From Haberlea rhodopensis (Eukaryota; Streptophyta; Magnoliopsida; Lamiales; Gesneriaceae), in NCBI GenBank assembly GCA_907163345.1, contig CAJQUN010000001.1:7750001-7814000 (forward strand): a DNA stretch of 64,000 nucleotides. The letters run 5' to 3'. A program made the translations under genes and the position numbers. Shown piece after piece: positions 11,201 to 23,788 of the stretch. The notes beneath the pieces are model-generated. The model searched no databases and was not told where the DNA came from. It saw only the letters and a list, made by a program, of their open reading frames with translations. Within the stretch, counting starts at the first letter, position 1; every line of letters starts with the position of its first letter.

Positions 11201-14200
11201 GACCTTGTTCCTGCAGATGGAATATTTATATCAGGACACAACTTGTTGATTGACCAATCAAGCTTGACTGGTGAAAGTGTGCCAATAAATATATATGAAA
11301 AGAGACCTTTTCTTTTGACAGGAACAAAAGTACAAGATGGTTCAGGTAAGATGTTGGTAACTACTGTCGGTATGAGAACTGAATGGGGCAAGTTGATGGA
11401 AACCCTAAGTGAAGGGGGCGAAGATGAGACCCCACTTCAGGTGAAGTTAAATGGCGTCGCCACAATTATTGGTAAAATTGGACTGGTATTTGCTATTTTG
11501 ACTTTCGCAGTCCTGACTGTCAGATTTTTGGTTGAAAAAAAACTTCGCCATGAATTTACAAAATGGTCTTCCCGTGACGCTCTGCAGCTTTTGAATTACT
11601 TTGCCACTGCTGTTACTATAATTGTTGTTGCAGTTCCAGAGGGATTGCCCCTGGCTGTGACACTGAGTCTTGCATTTGCCATGAAGAAATTAATGAATGA
11701 CAAAGCTCTGGTGAGACGTTTAGCTGCCTGTGAGACAATGGGTTCTGCTACTTGCATTTGCACTGATAAAACTGGTACATTGACTACAAACCATATGGTT
11801 GTGAGTAAAATATGGATTTGTGGACGAGCAAAATATGTAGACCACAGTGGAGGAAGGGACGCACTTGATTCAGATATAGCAGAAAACGTATTAAGTTTTT
11901 TCTTGCAAGCAATATTCAACAACACAGGTTCTGAGGTGGTCAAGAATAAAGATGGGAAGTGTTCTATTATGGGCACACCAACAGAATCAGCAATACTGGA
12001 GTATGGATTGCTCTTGGGTGGTGATTTTGATGATCAACATCGGCTGTGCAAATTGTTGAAGGTTGAACCTTTTAATTCAGAAAAAAAGAAGATGTCCGTG
12101 CTTGTGGGTCTTCCAGATGGCAAGGTCCGAGCATATTGCAAGGGTGCATCTGAAATTATATTAAAAATGTGTGATAGAGTTATTAATGCCAATGGAGAAA
12201 CCGTTCCTTTGTCATCAGAACAAGTAAACAATATCATGGATACCGTCAATGATTTCGCTTGTGAAGCTTTGCGTACACTATGCTTAGCGTTCAAGGATAT
12301 TGATGACAGCTTGAATGCAAATAGGATCCCTGATTGTGGTTATACCTTGATTGCAGTAGTGGGAATTAAGGATCCAGTCCGGCCGGGTGTTAAAGAAGCA
12401 GTCAAAACTTGTTTTGAAGCTGGAATTACTGTACGCATGGTTACCGGTGATCATGTTAATACAGCTAAAGCAATTGCTAAAGAGTGTGGAATACTAACTG
12501 ACGGTGATCTTACTGTTGAAGGACCGGATTTTCGCAAAATGACTTCAGATGAGATGAGCCAAGCTATACCAAAACTTAAGGTGCAAATGGTTATGCTTAT
12601 ATTTAATCCTTCGAAACTGTTTGGAAACTCATAAAGCTGTTTAAAATATTATGATGTTGAACATAGGTAATGGCTCGGTCATCACCTACGGACAAGCATG
12701 TTCTGGTAAGGACATCTAGAAACAATCTTAAGGAGGTGGTTGCAGTTACTGGTGATGGGACAAACGATGCCCCTGCTTTGCATGAGGCTGACATTGGATT
12801 TGCGATGGGCATTTCAGGAACAGAGGTGCATCCATATGGTCTCTAGCTGTACAAGTTATTTATGTATGAAATTTCACATTTCATCCTTCAAATGTTACTT
12901 CTTTCTTCTCTTTTCGGAAGATTTGAAGGGTTGGACTGGAACAAAATTTTTGGATTGGCTTGTACTTTCAATTGAAAATAATTCCTGATTCATCATAAAA
13001 TAATATATACAGGTTGCAAAAGAAAGCGCCGATGTGATTGTGTTGGATGATAATTTTGCTACAATTGTGAACGTTGCAAAATGGGGACGATCCGTGTACA
13101 TCAACATACAGAAATTTGTGCAATTTCAGTTGACTGTTAATATTGTTGCCCTCATGATCAATTTTGTAACTGCGTGTATCTCAGGTACCTTTTTTACTTA
13201 CAGCTCCAACCAACCCCTCCTTTTGTTAAAAGAAAGAAACAAAAGGGTGATTAAGGTTGTTAAATATACTCACTTCCCAGAAAATTCAAATCCACTCGCA
13301 ATGAGTTGTACGGGAAAGGATTTTACCATGTGGCAATCTCGATTATCGCAACGCGACCATCTTTTCCTTTCTGAATTGTCTGCTTGCCATTTGATTTTTC
13401 TTTTTAATCTGTTGTCAATTCCAGGATCAGCTCCTCTAACAGCAGTGCAATTGCTTTGGGTGAACCTTATTATGGACACTCTAGGTGCACTTGCACTAGC
13501 CACTGAACCGCCAAATGATGAACTGATGAAGAGGCCACCTGTTTTGAGGACCGAAAGTTTTATCACGATGAACATGTGGAGAAATATTATTGGTCATAGC
13601 ATTTATCAGCTGGCTGTCTTGTTAGTCATCAATTTTCTTGGGAAGCAAATATTGGGACTGCAAGGTTCTGACGCTACTACAGTACTGAATACTTTCATAT
13701 TCAACACCTTTGTGTTTTGTCAGGTAAATATTTCTGAATCTCTCGACTTATGTGTGTGCCTTGTTTGTGAGTACATCTACCTCTCTATACTATGTTGACG
13801 CCATTTTCTGCCCCTTCATATTTCTCTAATTATGTACTGGATGAATTAATAGTGGCAAACTAGTTCAGTCGAACTTGAGCAGTGTTATACTCGACTTTGA
13901 CTTGACTTTCAAATTCAACTGCTCGTGCTTGGTCTAGTAGTTATTTTATTCTCGAACTTGACTTACTTTGGTATGGAGTTGCACGAGGTTGAGTTTGAAA
14001 GGCTAAAATTTTTCACGAAACTAGAAAAAAATAGAAATGCACCTGGGAACTAGTGTCCTTTTAGAAATAGTAGTCAAAACTTCTCACTTTTATGAAATAA
14101 TCCGAAGATTGAATAGCAAAATAGTAAAACAAGTAAAAATGACTTGTGGTTGAGTTCAACTTGAGTAGCTTGAGCTGAGTGGAGCGACTTGGCTCACATG

Positions 14201-14649
14201 TATGTGTTGATGGTATGAGGAAAATATGGCGCTAATTGTACAAATCCATGTGCCATTCTCACTACAAATCGAAACAATACCAGAAATTTGTGACCTGCTG
14301 AATCATGTATTTTTTTATTGCTGACGTCATCCAGGTCTTCAATGAAATAAATAGCCGGGATATTGAGAAGATAAACATTTTCCGTGGACTGTTTGAAAAC
14401 TGGATATTCTTAGGAATCGTCGCATCTACAGTGGTATTCCAAGTGATCATAGTTGAATTCTTGGGCACATTTGCCAGCACTGTACCTTTGAACTGGCAAC
14501 TATGGTTACTCAGCATTCTACTCGGCGCTGTCAGCATGCCTATCGCAGTTGTTTTGAAGTGTATTCCGGTTGACGGAAAGGCAACTGTTGTTGCTACTCG
14601 ACAGCATGATGGTTATGATCCACTTCCAAACGGTCCAGACATCGCCTAA
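8278..14649 (+). CDS. Autoinhibited P2B-type Ca2+-ATPase (ACA4/ACA11-like), 7 exons, 1061 codons
   Basis: Exons: 8278-8454, 10417-10471, 10572-12580, 12667-12825, 13013-13184, 13425-13723, 14335-14649. All introns are GT-AG and phases join cleanly. The protein pumps Ca2+ out of the cytosol, driven by ATP, and calmodulin relieves autoinhibition by the N-terminus. Seen: N-terminal basic helix (LVKNRRRRFRY, residues 33-41) typical of the calmodulin-binding autoinhibitory segment; TGES of the actuator domain; PEGL in the fourth membrane helix; phosphorylation site CTDKTGTLT with Asp at about residue 476; nucleotide-domain KGASE; hinge motif TGDGTNDAPA; and the C-terminal membrane helices. The overall sequence is closest in my memory to Arabidopsis ACA4/ACA11, which act at the tonoplast. 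Between the calmodulin-binding part and the first membrane helix there is an acidic stretch (EDGDNSIESPEEDTE) longer than I recall in ACA4. No break or lost catalytic residue is visible. Confidence 0.95.
9733..9959. mobile_element. MITE-like foldback element in intron 1 of the Ca2+-ATPase gene
   Basis: The 227-bp segment has imperfect terminal inverted repeats. The left end begins GGTCGCACTTGGATCGAAGG, and the right end reads, on the other strand, GGGTGCACTTGGATTGATGT. The interior also folds back (CAAATCCTTGGATTTGG), and there is no coding capacity. Terminal repeats plus small size fit a non-autonomous DNA transposon. The target duplication is unclear, so the superfamily is not assigned. Confidence 0.6.
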
Positions 14650-15823
14650 AGAAATCGTATTCAAATGGTACATATTTGGAGCAGCCCTTCAAAGGATTGA
14701 TCCAAGGGGTATTTGTAGAATTCCATGTTTATCCCTTCCACGGCACTTTCTGAAGTTACAAGGAATATTATAGTTTGAGCTCCATCTTGGTCTTTAAGTT
14801 ACGAGATAAAAATAAAACAAAAATAAAACATTGAATACATGCAGGTTTGGATTGGAGATGGTTCCAACCTTGGCCCATCAATTGCTACGGCTATTAGAGA
14901 GTATTGGTATGTGTTTGGTATCAGGGCTTGGAATTTGAAAGCTTTTTCGTCTTCCTCATGTCCAATTCATGAGTGGATCCAGTAAGTCTACGACAAATGA
15001 ATTTTGGGACTTGTGAATGTTAGTTTCTTGGCTGCAGGTTTGTAGAATTCCATGTTTATGTCCGATTGGAGCATGAGGAGCATCCAGGTTGTCAATAAAA
15101 TGTGTTTCATCTCGTATTTTATTTGGAATCATTTTCAAGGCTCGTTTCAGAGACTCGTTTCACATGTACTTTTTGCCCATAATTTTCCCAGCCAGCTTTC
15201 ACGACAAATAATAATAACTCGATGAAATGAATTGAATTTTTCTGTATCTGTTAGAACTGAACATTTGATTGCTTTTTATATATTTGAGGTTTCCAATCCT
15301 CGTGTAAAGATATATAACTTCTTATCTTCCCTTGTTTCCTTTACTTTTTTCCACGAAACATGGTGTGATTGAAAAAGATATATAATTCAGACATCTCACT
15401 TGACAATAGATATAATTTGAGACATCTAACACAAGAATTGAAAGAATTTAAGAATACGACTTCTTTTCATTTCAGGCAAGCAGGCCAAGACAACAGATGA
15501 GAAAACTATTAAGACTCCGAATTCATCGGGAACATTTCATTACAAGATAATCACCTGTAAATTACATGTATCCAGAATGCAATTAATAAAATAAGAGCAC
15601 TAAAAAACAATTAAATTGAATCCTGTCGGCTCCCCCTCCCTTCCATCTACAGCAAAAATGGGGACAGTAAATCTTCTGTTCTGCAGTCGCACTCCATTTG
15701 CTATTTACACAAGCTGATGAATGATGAACGCTCATAAAATTATTATTTAATTTGTTTTTTTTTCAAATCACATGTATGCATATATAAACATGAGAAGGAA
15801 TGATATAATAGACATCATCATCA
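14650..15823. other. Intergenic region between two convergent genes
   Basis: This holds the 3' untranslated ends of the Ca2+-ATPase gene (+) and the transporter gene (-). AATAAA at 14811-14816 is a possible polyadenylation signal for the ATPase. The phrase GTAGAATTCCATGTTTAT occurs twice (14715-14732 and about 15043-15060), a small direct duplication. No gene was recognised. Confidence 0.5.
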
Positions 15824-18800
15824 TCATTTGTATCTCCTTTTGGTTTCTCCATAAGCGACCACCCCCATCACAGTCATAGTGTAACCAGCAATACCAATAA
15901 ATGTCACGGGGTTACGAAAAATGAGTATTGAAATGACAACAGCTACTGCACCCTTTGCATTGCCTAATACCTGATCAAGAATAACAAAAAGTGATTCACC
16001 TAACAACAAATTCAAAAGAGCCAAATCATAAAGTGTTTTTGGAGAGAAGATTTTTCAATTATGTCCACAAGATAGGCATGGTATTCTATCCCAAAAGTTT
16101 CTATACACTTATTACAATCCGTCATTTCCTAAGAAATGTTTTGGTGGAAGATGTTATCTAGTGGATTGCATCTAGCATGGAGGTTATGGCAGTGGCAGTT
16201 GGAAGTGATGGAAGTGGCGGTTAGTGATCAAATAGTCAAGAGTGAAGACTTGAAGAAACCAGATTAAAACTAATCTTGAACTAGCCGTTAGGTTTAGTTT
16301 GTTACTTGTATAAATAGGTGAACAACTCACCAGATTATTCATTCAAATTTTGACTCATCAATTGTATCAAGAACTTCAAGTTTACTCTGAAATAATACGC
16401 ATCGATTGTCTGTGGAAACTCTGTATATTCTCCAAGATTACGTTTCATCATTTTGATTCAATTAGTCTTCATTGATTGCTGTAAAGAAGTTCATTCATTC
16501 TGAATTATCGATTCATACAACAATCATCAAGAGCCAGGTTACGACTGGGTTGATCGGAATCTTTATCTATCAAGAAATGGGATCCATGAAGTTTGACATT
16601 GAGAAATTCACGGGCAAGAATGACTTTGGTTTATGGCGTTTGAAGATGCGAGCGATTCTGGTACAATAGGGACTGGAAGAAACACTCGAAGGGGAGAAGA
16701 AACTTCCAAGCACTGTGTCAGACAAGGAGAAAAAAGATATCTTGGACAAGACACATGGCGCCTTAATCCTGAGTCTGGGCGACAAAGTGCTTCGGGAAAT
16801 TTCGAAAGAAAAGACGGCTGCAACGATCTGGTTAAAACTAGAAAATATGTACATGACTAAGTCTTTAGCCAACCGATTGCTCTTGAAACAGAAACTCTAC
16901 ACATTCAAGATGGCGGGAAAGTCATTGGAAGGTCATCTAGACGATTTTAAATCTTCTTGGACCTTGAAAATATTGAGATCAAGATAGATGATGAAGATCA
17001 AGCGCTCCTACTCCTTAGATAACTATCGTCTGAATTTGATAATATTTCAGATACTTTGATCTATGGACGAGATTCACTCACGCTTGAGAAAGTTCAGGCA
17101 GCCCTCTTCTCAAAGGAATTAAAAAGGAAATCAGATGGAGCACAAATTCAAACGGGGAAGGTTTAAATATAAGAGGAAGAACAAAAAGGCGTGATTTCAA
17201 ACCAAGTAGGAATTCAAGATCAAAATCAAAAGAAAAAAGAAAGTGTTTCGTGTGTAAGAAGGAGAGGCATTTGAAAAAGGATTGCCCAGAACGCAAGGAA
17301 CGTTCTTTTGACAGATAATCTGAAGATGGAAATGTGGATGAGGCCACCAATGGATATGAAAGCTCGGATTTCTTGTGTGTTGCAGAAACCAAAGTGAGTC
17401 AAGAGTGGATTCTTGATTTAGGCTGCACATATCATATGTGCCCGAATAGAGACTGGTTTAATACATACGAGACATGTAATGGAGGACAAGTCCTACTAGG
17501 GAATGATAAATCATGCAGAATAGTGGGAATTGGGACCGTTATTATAGAGCTTATTGATGGTACTCGAAGAACTCTTCAGGAAGTTAGGCACATACCTGAT
17601 TTAAAAAGAAATCTGGTATCAATTGGAATCCTGGATAAACTTGGTTTTAGCTGCAGATGGAGCGAGGTAGTTTAAAGATCACCAAAGGAGCCATTACTGT
17701 GATGAAAGGAAAACTTGAAAATGGACTTTATCTGCTACAAGGAAAGACTATTGTAGGTGAAGTAGAGACTGCTGTGAGCAATAAACTGCCCAAGACTAGG
17801 CTATGGCACATGAGACTGGCTCATATTAGCGAGGGTGGACATAAAGAATTGGACAAGCAGGGGCTTCTAGGGACGCATAAAGTCACAGCTCTTGATTTTT
17901 GTGATTGATTTAGGGAAGGCAAAGCGCCTAAGGTTTGTTACTGGAAAGCACAACACAAAAAGGATACTAGATTATATTCACAGCGACCTATGGGGTGCCT
18001 TTAGGGTGCCAACGCACAGTGGAGCAAGGTACTTCCTATCCCTAATAGATGATTTTTCAAGGAGAGTGTGGGTTTACAATCTGAAAACCAAGGATCAGGT
18101 CTTTGACAAGTTCAGAGAGTGGAAATCACTGGTTGAGGCTCAAACTGGAAGAAAGATCAGGAAATTAAGAACAGACAATGGGTTGGAATTTCGCTCCAAT
18201 GAATTTAATCAGTTCTGCAAGAGAAACGGTATTGAGAGGCACCACAATGTAAGGATGACGCCACAAAAAAAACGGATTAGCCGAAAGGATGAATCGAACA
18301 ATCTTGGAAAGAATCTGATGCATGCTTACAAATGCTAACATGCCAAAAAGGTTTTTAGGGGAAGGCTGTTACCACTGCTGCATATTTGATAAACTTAAGT
18401 CCATCAGCTGCCATAGAGCTCAAAACCCCTATGGAAAGGTGGACTGGTCACCTGCCAAATTGAGATCACTTAAGGGTGTTCGGATGCGTGGCTTACGCCC
18501 ACATAAAACAGGACAAGCTCGAACCAAGACCATTGAAGTGCATGCTACTAGGCTACCCGGAAGGAGTAAAAGGATACAGGTTATGGTACATAGAGAAGAG
18601 TTTCTCGAGTATACTTATCAGTAGAGATGTTTTCAGGGAGAATGAGATGTTTCACCAGAATGAAACAAAATCAAGTAGTGAGGAACGAGACTCAAATGAG
18701 AAAATTCAATTTGAGGTGGAGTCTACAGGAATAAGCCATGGAAATAAAGGTGATCTTAATCAATTTGAGGGTAAAGAAGACTATCTCTTAGCAAGAGACA

Positions 18801-21709
18801 GAACCCGAAGGACCATTAGACCGCCAAACAAGTTTGGATATGAAGAACTCATTGCTTTTGCATTGACTGCTGCATCAGAAGTTGAAATGCAAGAACCAGG
18901 GAACTTTAATGATGCTATAAATTGCAGGGATTCATCAAAGTGGGTTAAAGCAATGGAAGAAGAGTTAGAGTCACTCCATAGTCATAAGGTAGTTGGTTGT
19001 AGGTGGATTTATAAGCTCAAAGAAGGTATACCTAATGTTGAACCGGTAAGATATAAGGCAAGACTCGTAGCAAAGGGATACTCACAAAGAGAAGGCATCA
19101 ATTATAATGAGGTATTTTCATCAGTGGTCAGGCACAGTTCCATTCGAATGCTACTATCATTAGTTGCTAAGGAAGATATGAAACTTGAGCAGCTCGATGT
19201 AAAGACGGCCTTCTTACATGCTGACCTGGATGAACAAATATATATATGACACAACCCGAAGGATTTATCAAACCAAGTGAAGAAAATAAAGTGTGTTTAC
19301 TGAAGAAATCCTTGTACGGGTTGAAGCAATCCCCACGCCAATGGTACATCAGATCCTACTCCTTCATGCTTAGAAATGGCTTTATAAGGTGTGAGTACGA
19401 TAATTGTGTTTACCTCAGAAAAACTGATAACAACACAATGATCTATTTTTTACTCTATGTGGACGATATGCTCATCACCTCTAAAAGCAAGACTGAAGTG
19501 AAGAAAGTGAAAGGCATGCTCAGTGGTGAATTTGAGATGAAGGATTTAGGTCCAGCGTGCAAAATATTGGGAATGGAGATCAAAAGGAACCGGAGACTTG
19601 GAACACTTTTCTTGTAACAGACCGGTTACATTGAAAGGGTACTGAAAAGGTTCAATATGCATATGTCGAAGTCAATACAAACTCCATTAGAACAACATTT
19701 TAAACTTTCATTAAGAGATACACCAGAAACTGAGGAAGAAATTAAGTACATGGATAAGGTTCCATATGCAAATGCCGTAGGAAGCTTGATGTATGCAATG
19801 ATATGCACACGGCCAGACCTTGCATATGCAGTTAGCTTGGTAAGCAGGTATATGGGAAGCCAGGTAAACAGCACTGGGAAGCTGTGAAATGGATCTTTAG
19901 ATACTTAAAGAGGACCTCGGAAGTGGGATTGCTGTATAAAAGGTGCAAAGAACAAACAGATATTGTGATGGGATATGTGGATGCGGACTATGCACGATGT
20001 CTTGATTCAAGAAGATCTTTAACAGGACGTGTTTTCAAGTACTAAGGTAATGTGATTAGCTGTAAGTGATCTTGCAACATGTGGTGGCATTACCCTCAAT
20101 GGAAGCAGAATATGTTGCTGTCACAGAGGCGTCCAAGGAAGCTTTGTGGTTAAAAGGAATAAGAGGAGTTCTGGAAGGGGTATCAGTAAAAGTCAGAGTG
20201 TTCACAGATTTTTTTTTTTTATCAGGCAAATAATTTTATTAGAAAGAGTACTAGGAGTACCCCAAAAATTACATAAGTAGATGAATAGAAATAAGTAGTA
20301 CACCCATCATACTAGTAAATAAAACCTAATTAAGCAAACAAAACATAGGCTCCCTAATCCAATCAGTTAGTGAATAAGAGAAATGTCTCAGATTTTTAAT
20401 CCAAAACCAACTCCGGAATCTGATTAGTTCCAAACTATCATCACTCCCCTCCTCATTAGATCTGAAAACTCTATTATTTCTCGCCAGCCAAATTGTCCAA
20501 ATCACCGTCTGCCAAATCGTCATCCATTCTTTAAGTCCCTTGTTTTGGTTCCATAATCCAATGTGCTGAGTCATGTGAAGTTGAGTTTCCTGATGAAGCG
20601 CTATTGTGAGTCCGAGCCATTTGTAGCATTGCATCCATAGCATATAAGATTCCCCACAGCTGAATACCAAATGCGTTGTTGATTCCTCGGCAGAATTGCA
20701 AAATACACAGAGATTGAGCGTATCTCCCGTTAAAATATTCCTTTTCCTCAGATTAACTTTTGATGGAATGCGATCCCTCAAGATCCTCCAAACCAGAGTG
20801 TTCACAGATAATCAAAGTGGAATACACTTAGGCAAAAATCACGTTTATCATGAAAGAACAAAAAATATTTACGTTAGACTCTATTTTTGCAGGGATATTA
20901 TTGCAAAGGGAGGGGTGATTCTGGAGAAGATATCAGCAGAAGACAATCCTGCAAATATGATCACACAGGCACTACCAGGAAAGAAATTCAATCACTTTCT
21001 TCAAGATACTTTGTCTACAAGCATACTAAATGCAAACCAAGGTGGAGAATTATTATCTAGTGGATTGCATCTAGCATGGAGGTTATGGCTGGATTGCATC
21101 TAGCATGGAGGTTATGGCAGTTGGAAGTATTGGAAGTGGAGGTTAGTGATCAAATAGTCAAGAGTGAAGACTTGAAGAAACCAGATTAAAACTGATCTTG
21201 AACTAACCGTTAGGTTTAGTTTGTTACTTGTATAAATAGGTGTACAACTCACCAGATTATTCATTCAAGTTTTGCCTGATCAATTGTATCAAGAACTTCA
21301 AGTTTACTCTGAAATAATACGCATCAATTGTTCTTTAGAAACTCTGTATATTCTCCAAGATTACGTTTCATCATTTTGATTCAATTAGTCTTCATTGATT
21401 GCTGTAAAGAAGTTCATTCATTCTGAATTATCGATTCATACAACAGAAGATCATTCTGAACAGACTCACATTGCATATAGTATCCAGAGTTGGCTCTGGA
21501 TACCATTTGCTATGCCCAGACCCACGAAGATTGGTCATTATGTGAATATGGCACAATAGACTCTAATTAAGAAATCTTGACATCCATTCTCATTTTTCAA
21601 AAATGATTAAACCCAATTTACTAGAAATTTTATGGTACTCAACTATATCATTCAGACGATCATCGAACACTGATATGGAGCATCGCACTGTCAATACATT
21701 TGTCAATAT

Positions 21710-21795
<86 letters not shown>

Positions 21796-23788
21796 ACCTG
21801 GAGTGTTAATGCACTTGTATGCTTAGTGACCAAGAAATTGCACAAGTTAGCTCCATAAGCCATAGTTGAATTGACCAAAAGAAGAAGCCACATGAATTTA
21901 TGTTTTACTCCAAGTGAAAGTGAGACTTCTACTACATTGGGTTCCATCACAAGGGCTGCTGGAAGTAAAACTATGACCGCAATCGGGGACATGTAAAGCA
22001 TCAAATTCATGGAGTTCAACTTTTCCCTGCAACATCATCATAGGCTTATTGTGCACCACACATGTTGACTCTAGAATACATCTACTCAAAGTGGAATATG
22101 AACTTTTATTGAGCAAAGCAGAAAGAGAGCAACTATTGCTGCTTCTATTTCATATACTCAATGATGATTATGGAAAGAAAATAGAACTTGAGGTAATTAA
22201 ATTTCTATGCTAGATGAGTGAGTATGCAAATCAAGTCTTTTTTTTTTCGTGACATGAAAGGATAGTGGCATTCACGTGAACATCAACAACCAGCATACCC
22301 TTCATTTGAGAGGAGGACTCCCTGTAGTACAGACTTGAAAGCCCTGGCTGCGGTTGCACCTATGCACATGATAAATCCATATAGATGAAAACTTGGCTCG
22401 CCCTGCAACCAATTACATGCTTATGTGTCTTTTCAAGTATATGAACCATAGTTCACAGGAAGTGAATTTCTCGAAAATGTGGCAATAGGCGGATGAGATC
22501 ATAGAGAAACCAAAGTCCACTACCAGTGAATTTCTTGAAATGTGACAATTGGTTGTGGAGATTATCGAGAAACTATAGTCCAAGAGGTAAATTTCTTTAA
22601 AATGCCATGACAGGTGATGGAAATGATTGAGAAACTAATGTCCACAGTACATAAGTTGTTTAAAGTTAATAGTCAAGAATAGGTCACCAAAAACTAAGCT
22701 CGACAGTAGATGAACAGTGGTTTTCTGAGCATAAAGAATTTCGACAGTAGCTAAAAAAGCAGATAGTGGCACAATTTGAGACTCACGAAACAGTCCAAGA
22801 AAAGGGGGACAAAATTAGTAAACTTTCTTGAATGTCCACTTGAATCCCATACATACACTTTCTGGCATCAATATTTTTTGTTCACAAACTCCATGATTTC
22901 CACAGGTAAACCATTCAAACTTCGTACATATTTTCCTCATGCGACAGTGTTTCAATGTAAACGAAGAATACATATATTCAGTTTTATGTCTCACTAAAAA
23001 ATAATGCAGCCAAAATAGAACAATCAAAAAGTCCATGAACAATATCTATACAATATAAAACCAAATCAGCACAATGGACAATATTCCAGATCTGATCTCA
23101 GAGAAAACTCAAATATTGTAAAACTGAACACCATCTCAAAACTAGAGCATTGAACTTGATCCAATCAATCAGGATAACTAATCAAACCGAATTTTTTTAA
23201 AGAAACATGAAGATCAAATCTTTCGCAACAACATAGCACAAAATCTACATGAAGTAGAAATCTTGACAAAGAATCGCCATGACAAAAAAAAATTCAAGAT
23301 CTGAAGAGGAGATAAAAGCATACCCCACTAGCAATGACAACCCCAGCAACCACAGGCACGAGACAAGCATAGGTAGCCCATGCCTCCCGCTTAAGGGTCA
23401 TCATATAAGCAAACAAAGCAGTAAAAAACGGTGTGGTTGCACCCACAGCTTGATTAAAGGATACGGGCAAATATTTCAAAGAAATGTTGCCGCCCACCAC
23501 AGACCCACAGAAGACAACGCTGAGGGTGGCAATCCTCAAGAACTGAGACCTGGATTTGATCCTCTGCATCGGCACAATTTTAAGAAACACAATTGAGATG
23601 TAACTGAGGACTGCACACGCTGACATGTGACACATTGTGAGGAAAATGGGAAAGGCAAATCCATAATTTGAGAGCAAGAACTTGTTGAGGAGAAGGACGC
23701 CGATGTTTGTTGAGTACCAAAGGATTATTAGGGAGGTTATGAATATTGCCTGTTTTCTTGATGCTGCTGATTGATTCGATGAAGACAT
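15824..23788 (-). CDS. Nucleotide-sugar/triose-phosphate-type transporter (DMT superfamily), 4 exons, 314 codons
   Basis: Exons (minus strand): 23324-23788, 22299-22402, 21798-22026, 15824-15970. Junctions are GT-AG and in phase. The protein matches the plant TPT/nucleotide-sugar transporter group that includes At3g11320/At5g05820 and the UDP-uronic-acid transporters of the Golgi. Seen: about ten hydrophobic segments; LLLNKFLLSNYGFAFPIFLT near residues 34-53; NQAVGATTPFFTALFAYM; GEPSFHLYGF at the start of exon 2; TKHTSALTLQ followed by VLGNAKGAVAVV across the last junction; and a basic C-terminal tail (ETKRRYK). The likely role is exchange of a nucleotide sugar for UMP across the Golgi membrane; the substrate cannot be read from sequence. 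Length agrees with family members of about 308 residues. Odd: the last intron is 5.8 kb, holds an antisense Copia element, and its donor (GTTCTT) runs into a CT microsatellite. Confidence 0.93.
16152..16522 (+). repeat. 5' LTR of intronic Copia element
   Basis: This 371-bp LTR begins TGTTATCTAG and ends ACAACA. It contains TATAAATA at 16309-16316 as a probable promoter TATA box. It aligns with 21051-21445. Confidence 0.93.
16577..21040 (+). pseudogene. Broken Copia gag-pol
   Basis: Gag begins at ATG 16577 (MGSMKFDIEKFTGKNDF), is cut by an in-frame TAG at 16667-16669 and later by frame shifts. A CCHC zinc knuckle (CFVCKKERHLKKDC) follows near 17250. The protease active site reads LDLG where LDSG is expected, so Ser is replaced by Leu. 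Integrase shows HSDLWG and RTDNGLEF. RT shows VDVKTAFLH-type LDVKTAFLHADL, then a 2-bp TA expansion that causes a stop at about 19246, then YVDD near 19460. RNase H is split by a LINE at about 20209. Many stops and shifts mean no working polyprotein. Confidence 0.92.
20210..20793 (-). mobile_element. 5'-truncated LINE (L1-type) inserted in the Copia RNase H region
   Basis: A T-run at 20209-20220 is the poly(A) tail of a minus-strand insertion. The 16-bp direct repeat CAGAGTGTTCACAGAT flanks it at 20194-20209 and 20794-20809. The insert encodes, on the minus strand, the reverse-transcriptase zinc-binding domain (zf-RVT) typical of plant LINE ORF2 ends: VWRILRDRIPSKVNL, then cysteines in LCVFCNSAEESTTHLVFSC and a Trp-rich tail, with stop at 20326. 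Only the last 160 codons remain, which fits abortive target-primed reverse transcription. Confidence 0.93.
21051..21445 (+). repeat. 3' LTR of intronic Copia element
   Basis: This 395-bp LTR is longer than the 5' copy because a 28-bp stretch (GGATTGCATCTAGCATGGAG and what follows) is duplicated in tandem near 21062-21118. Its first dinucleotide has mutated from TG to TA. Confidence 0.92.
21713..21790. repeat. (AG)n microsatellite, 39 units, next to a splice donor
   Basis: This is an uninterrupted AG tract. On the transcribed (minus) strand it is CT and begins 7 nt after the exon 3 boundary of the transporter gene (GTTCTTT then CT repeats). It fills the position where U1 contacts usually extend. 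Confidence 0.97.

Larger units (their letters stand above)
16152..21445 (+). mobile_element. Ty1/Copia retrotransposon in the last intron of the transporter gene (antisense to it)
   Basis: The LTRs are 16152-16522 and 21051-21445, starting TGTTATCTAG (TATTATCTAG in the 3' copy) and ending ATACAACA. GAAGA flanks both sides (16147-16151 and 21446-21450) as a 5-bp target duplication. A degenerate Met-tRNA primer site (around GAGCCA, 16531-16536) follows the 5' LTR, and a purine tract with GGTGGAGAAT precedes the 3' LTR. Domain order gag, protease, integrase, RT, RNase H is Copia-type. The LTRs differ at roughly a dozen or more positions by eye plus one local duplication, so the insertion is not recent. 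It is itself interrupted by a LINE. Confidence 0.95.

Noticed and set aside
13034..13798. Single 254-codon ORF containing two Ca2+-ATPase pieces
   Set aside because: It is exon 5, an intron that happens to be open, and exon 6; the GT-AG intron at 13185-13424 must be spliced to match the family.
21711..22019. Minus-strand ORF ending in a Ser-Leu repeat
   Set aside because: It is exon 3 of the transporter read through its splice donor into the CT microsatellite.
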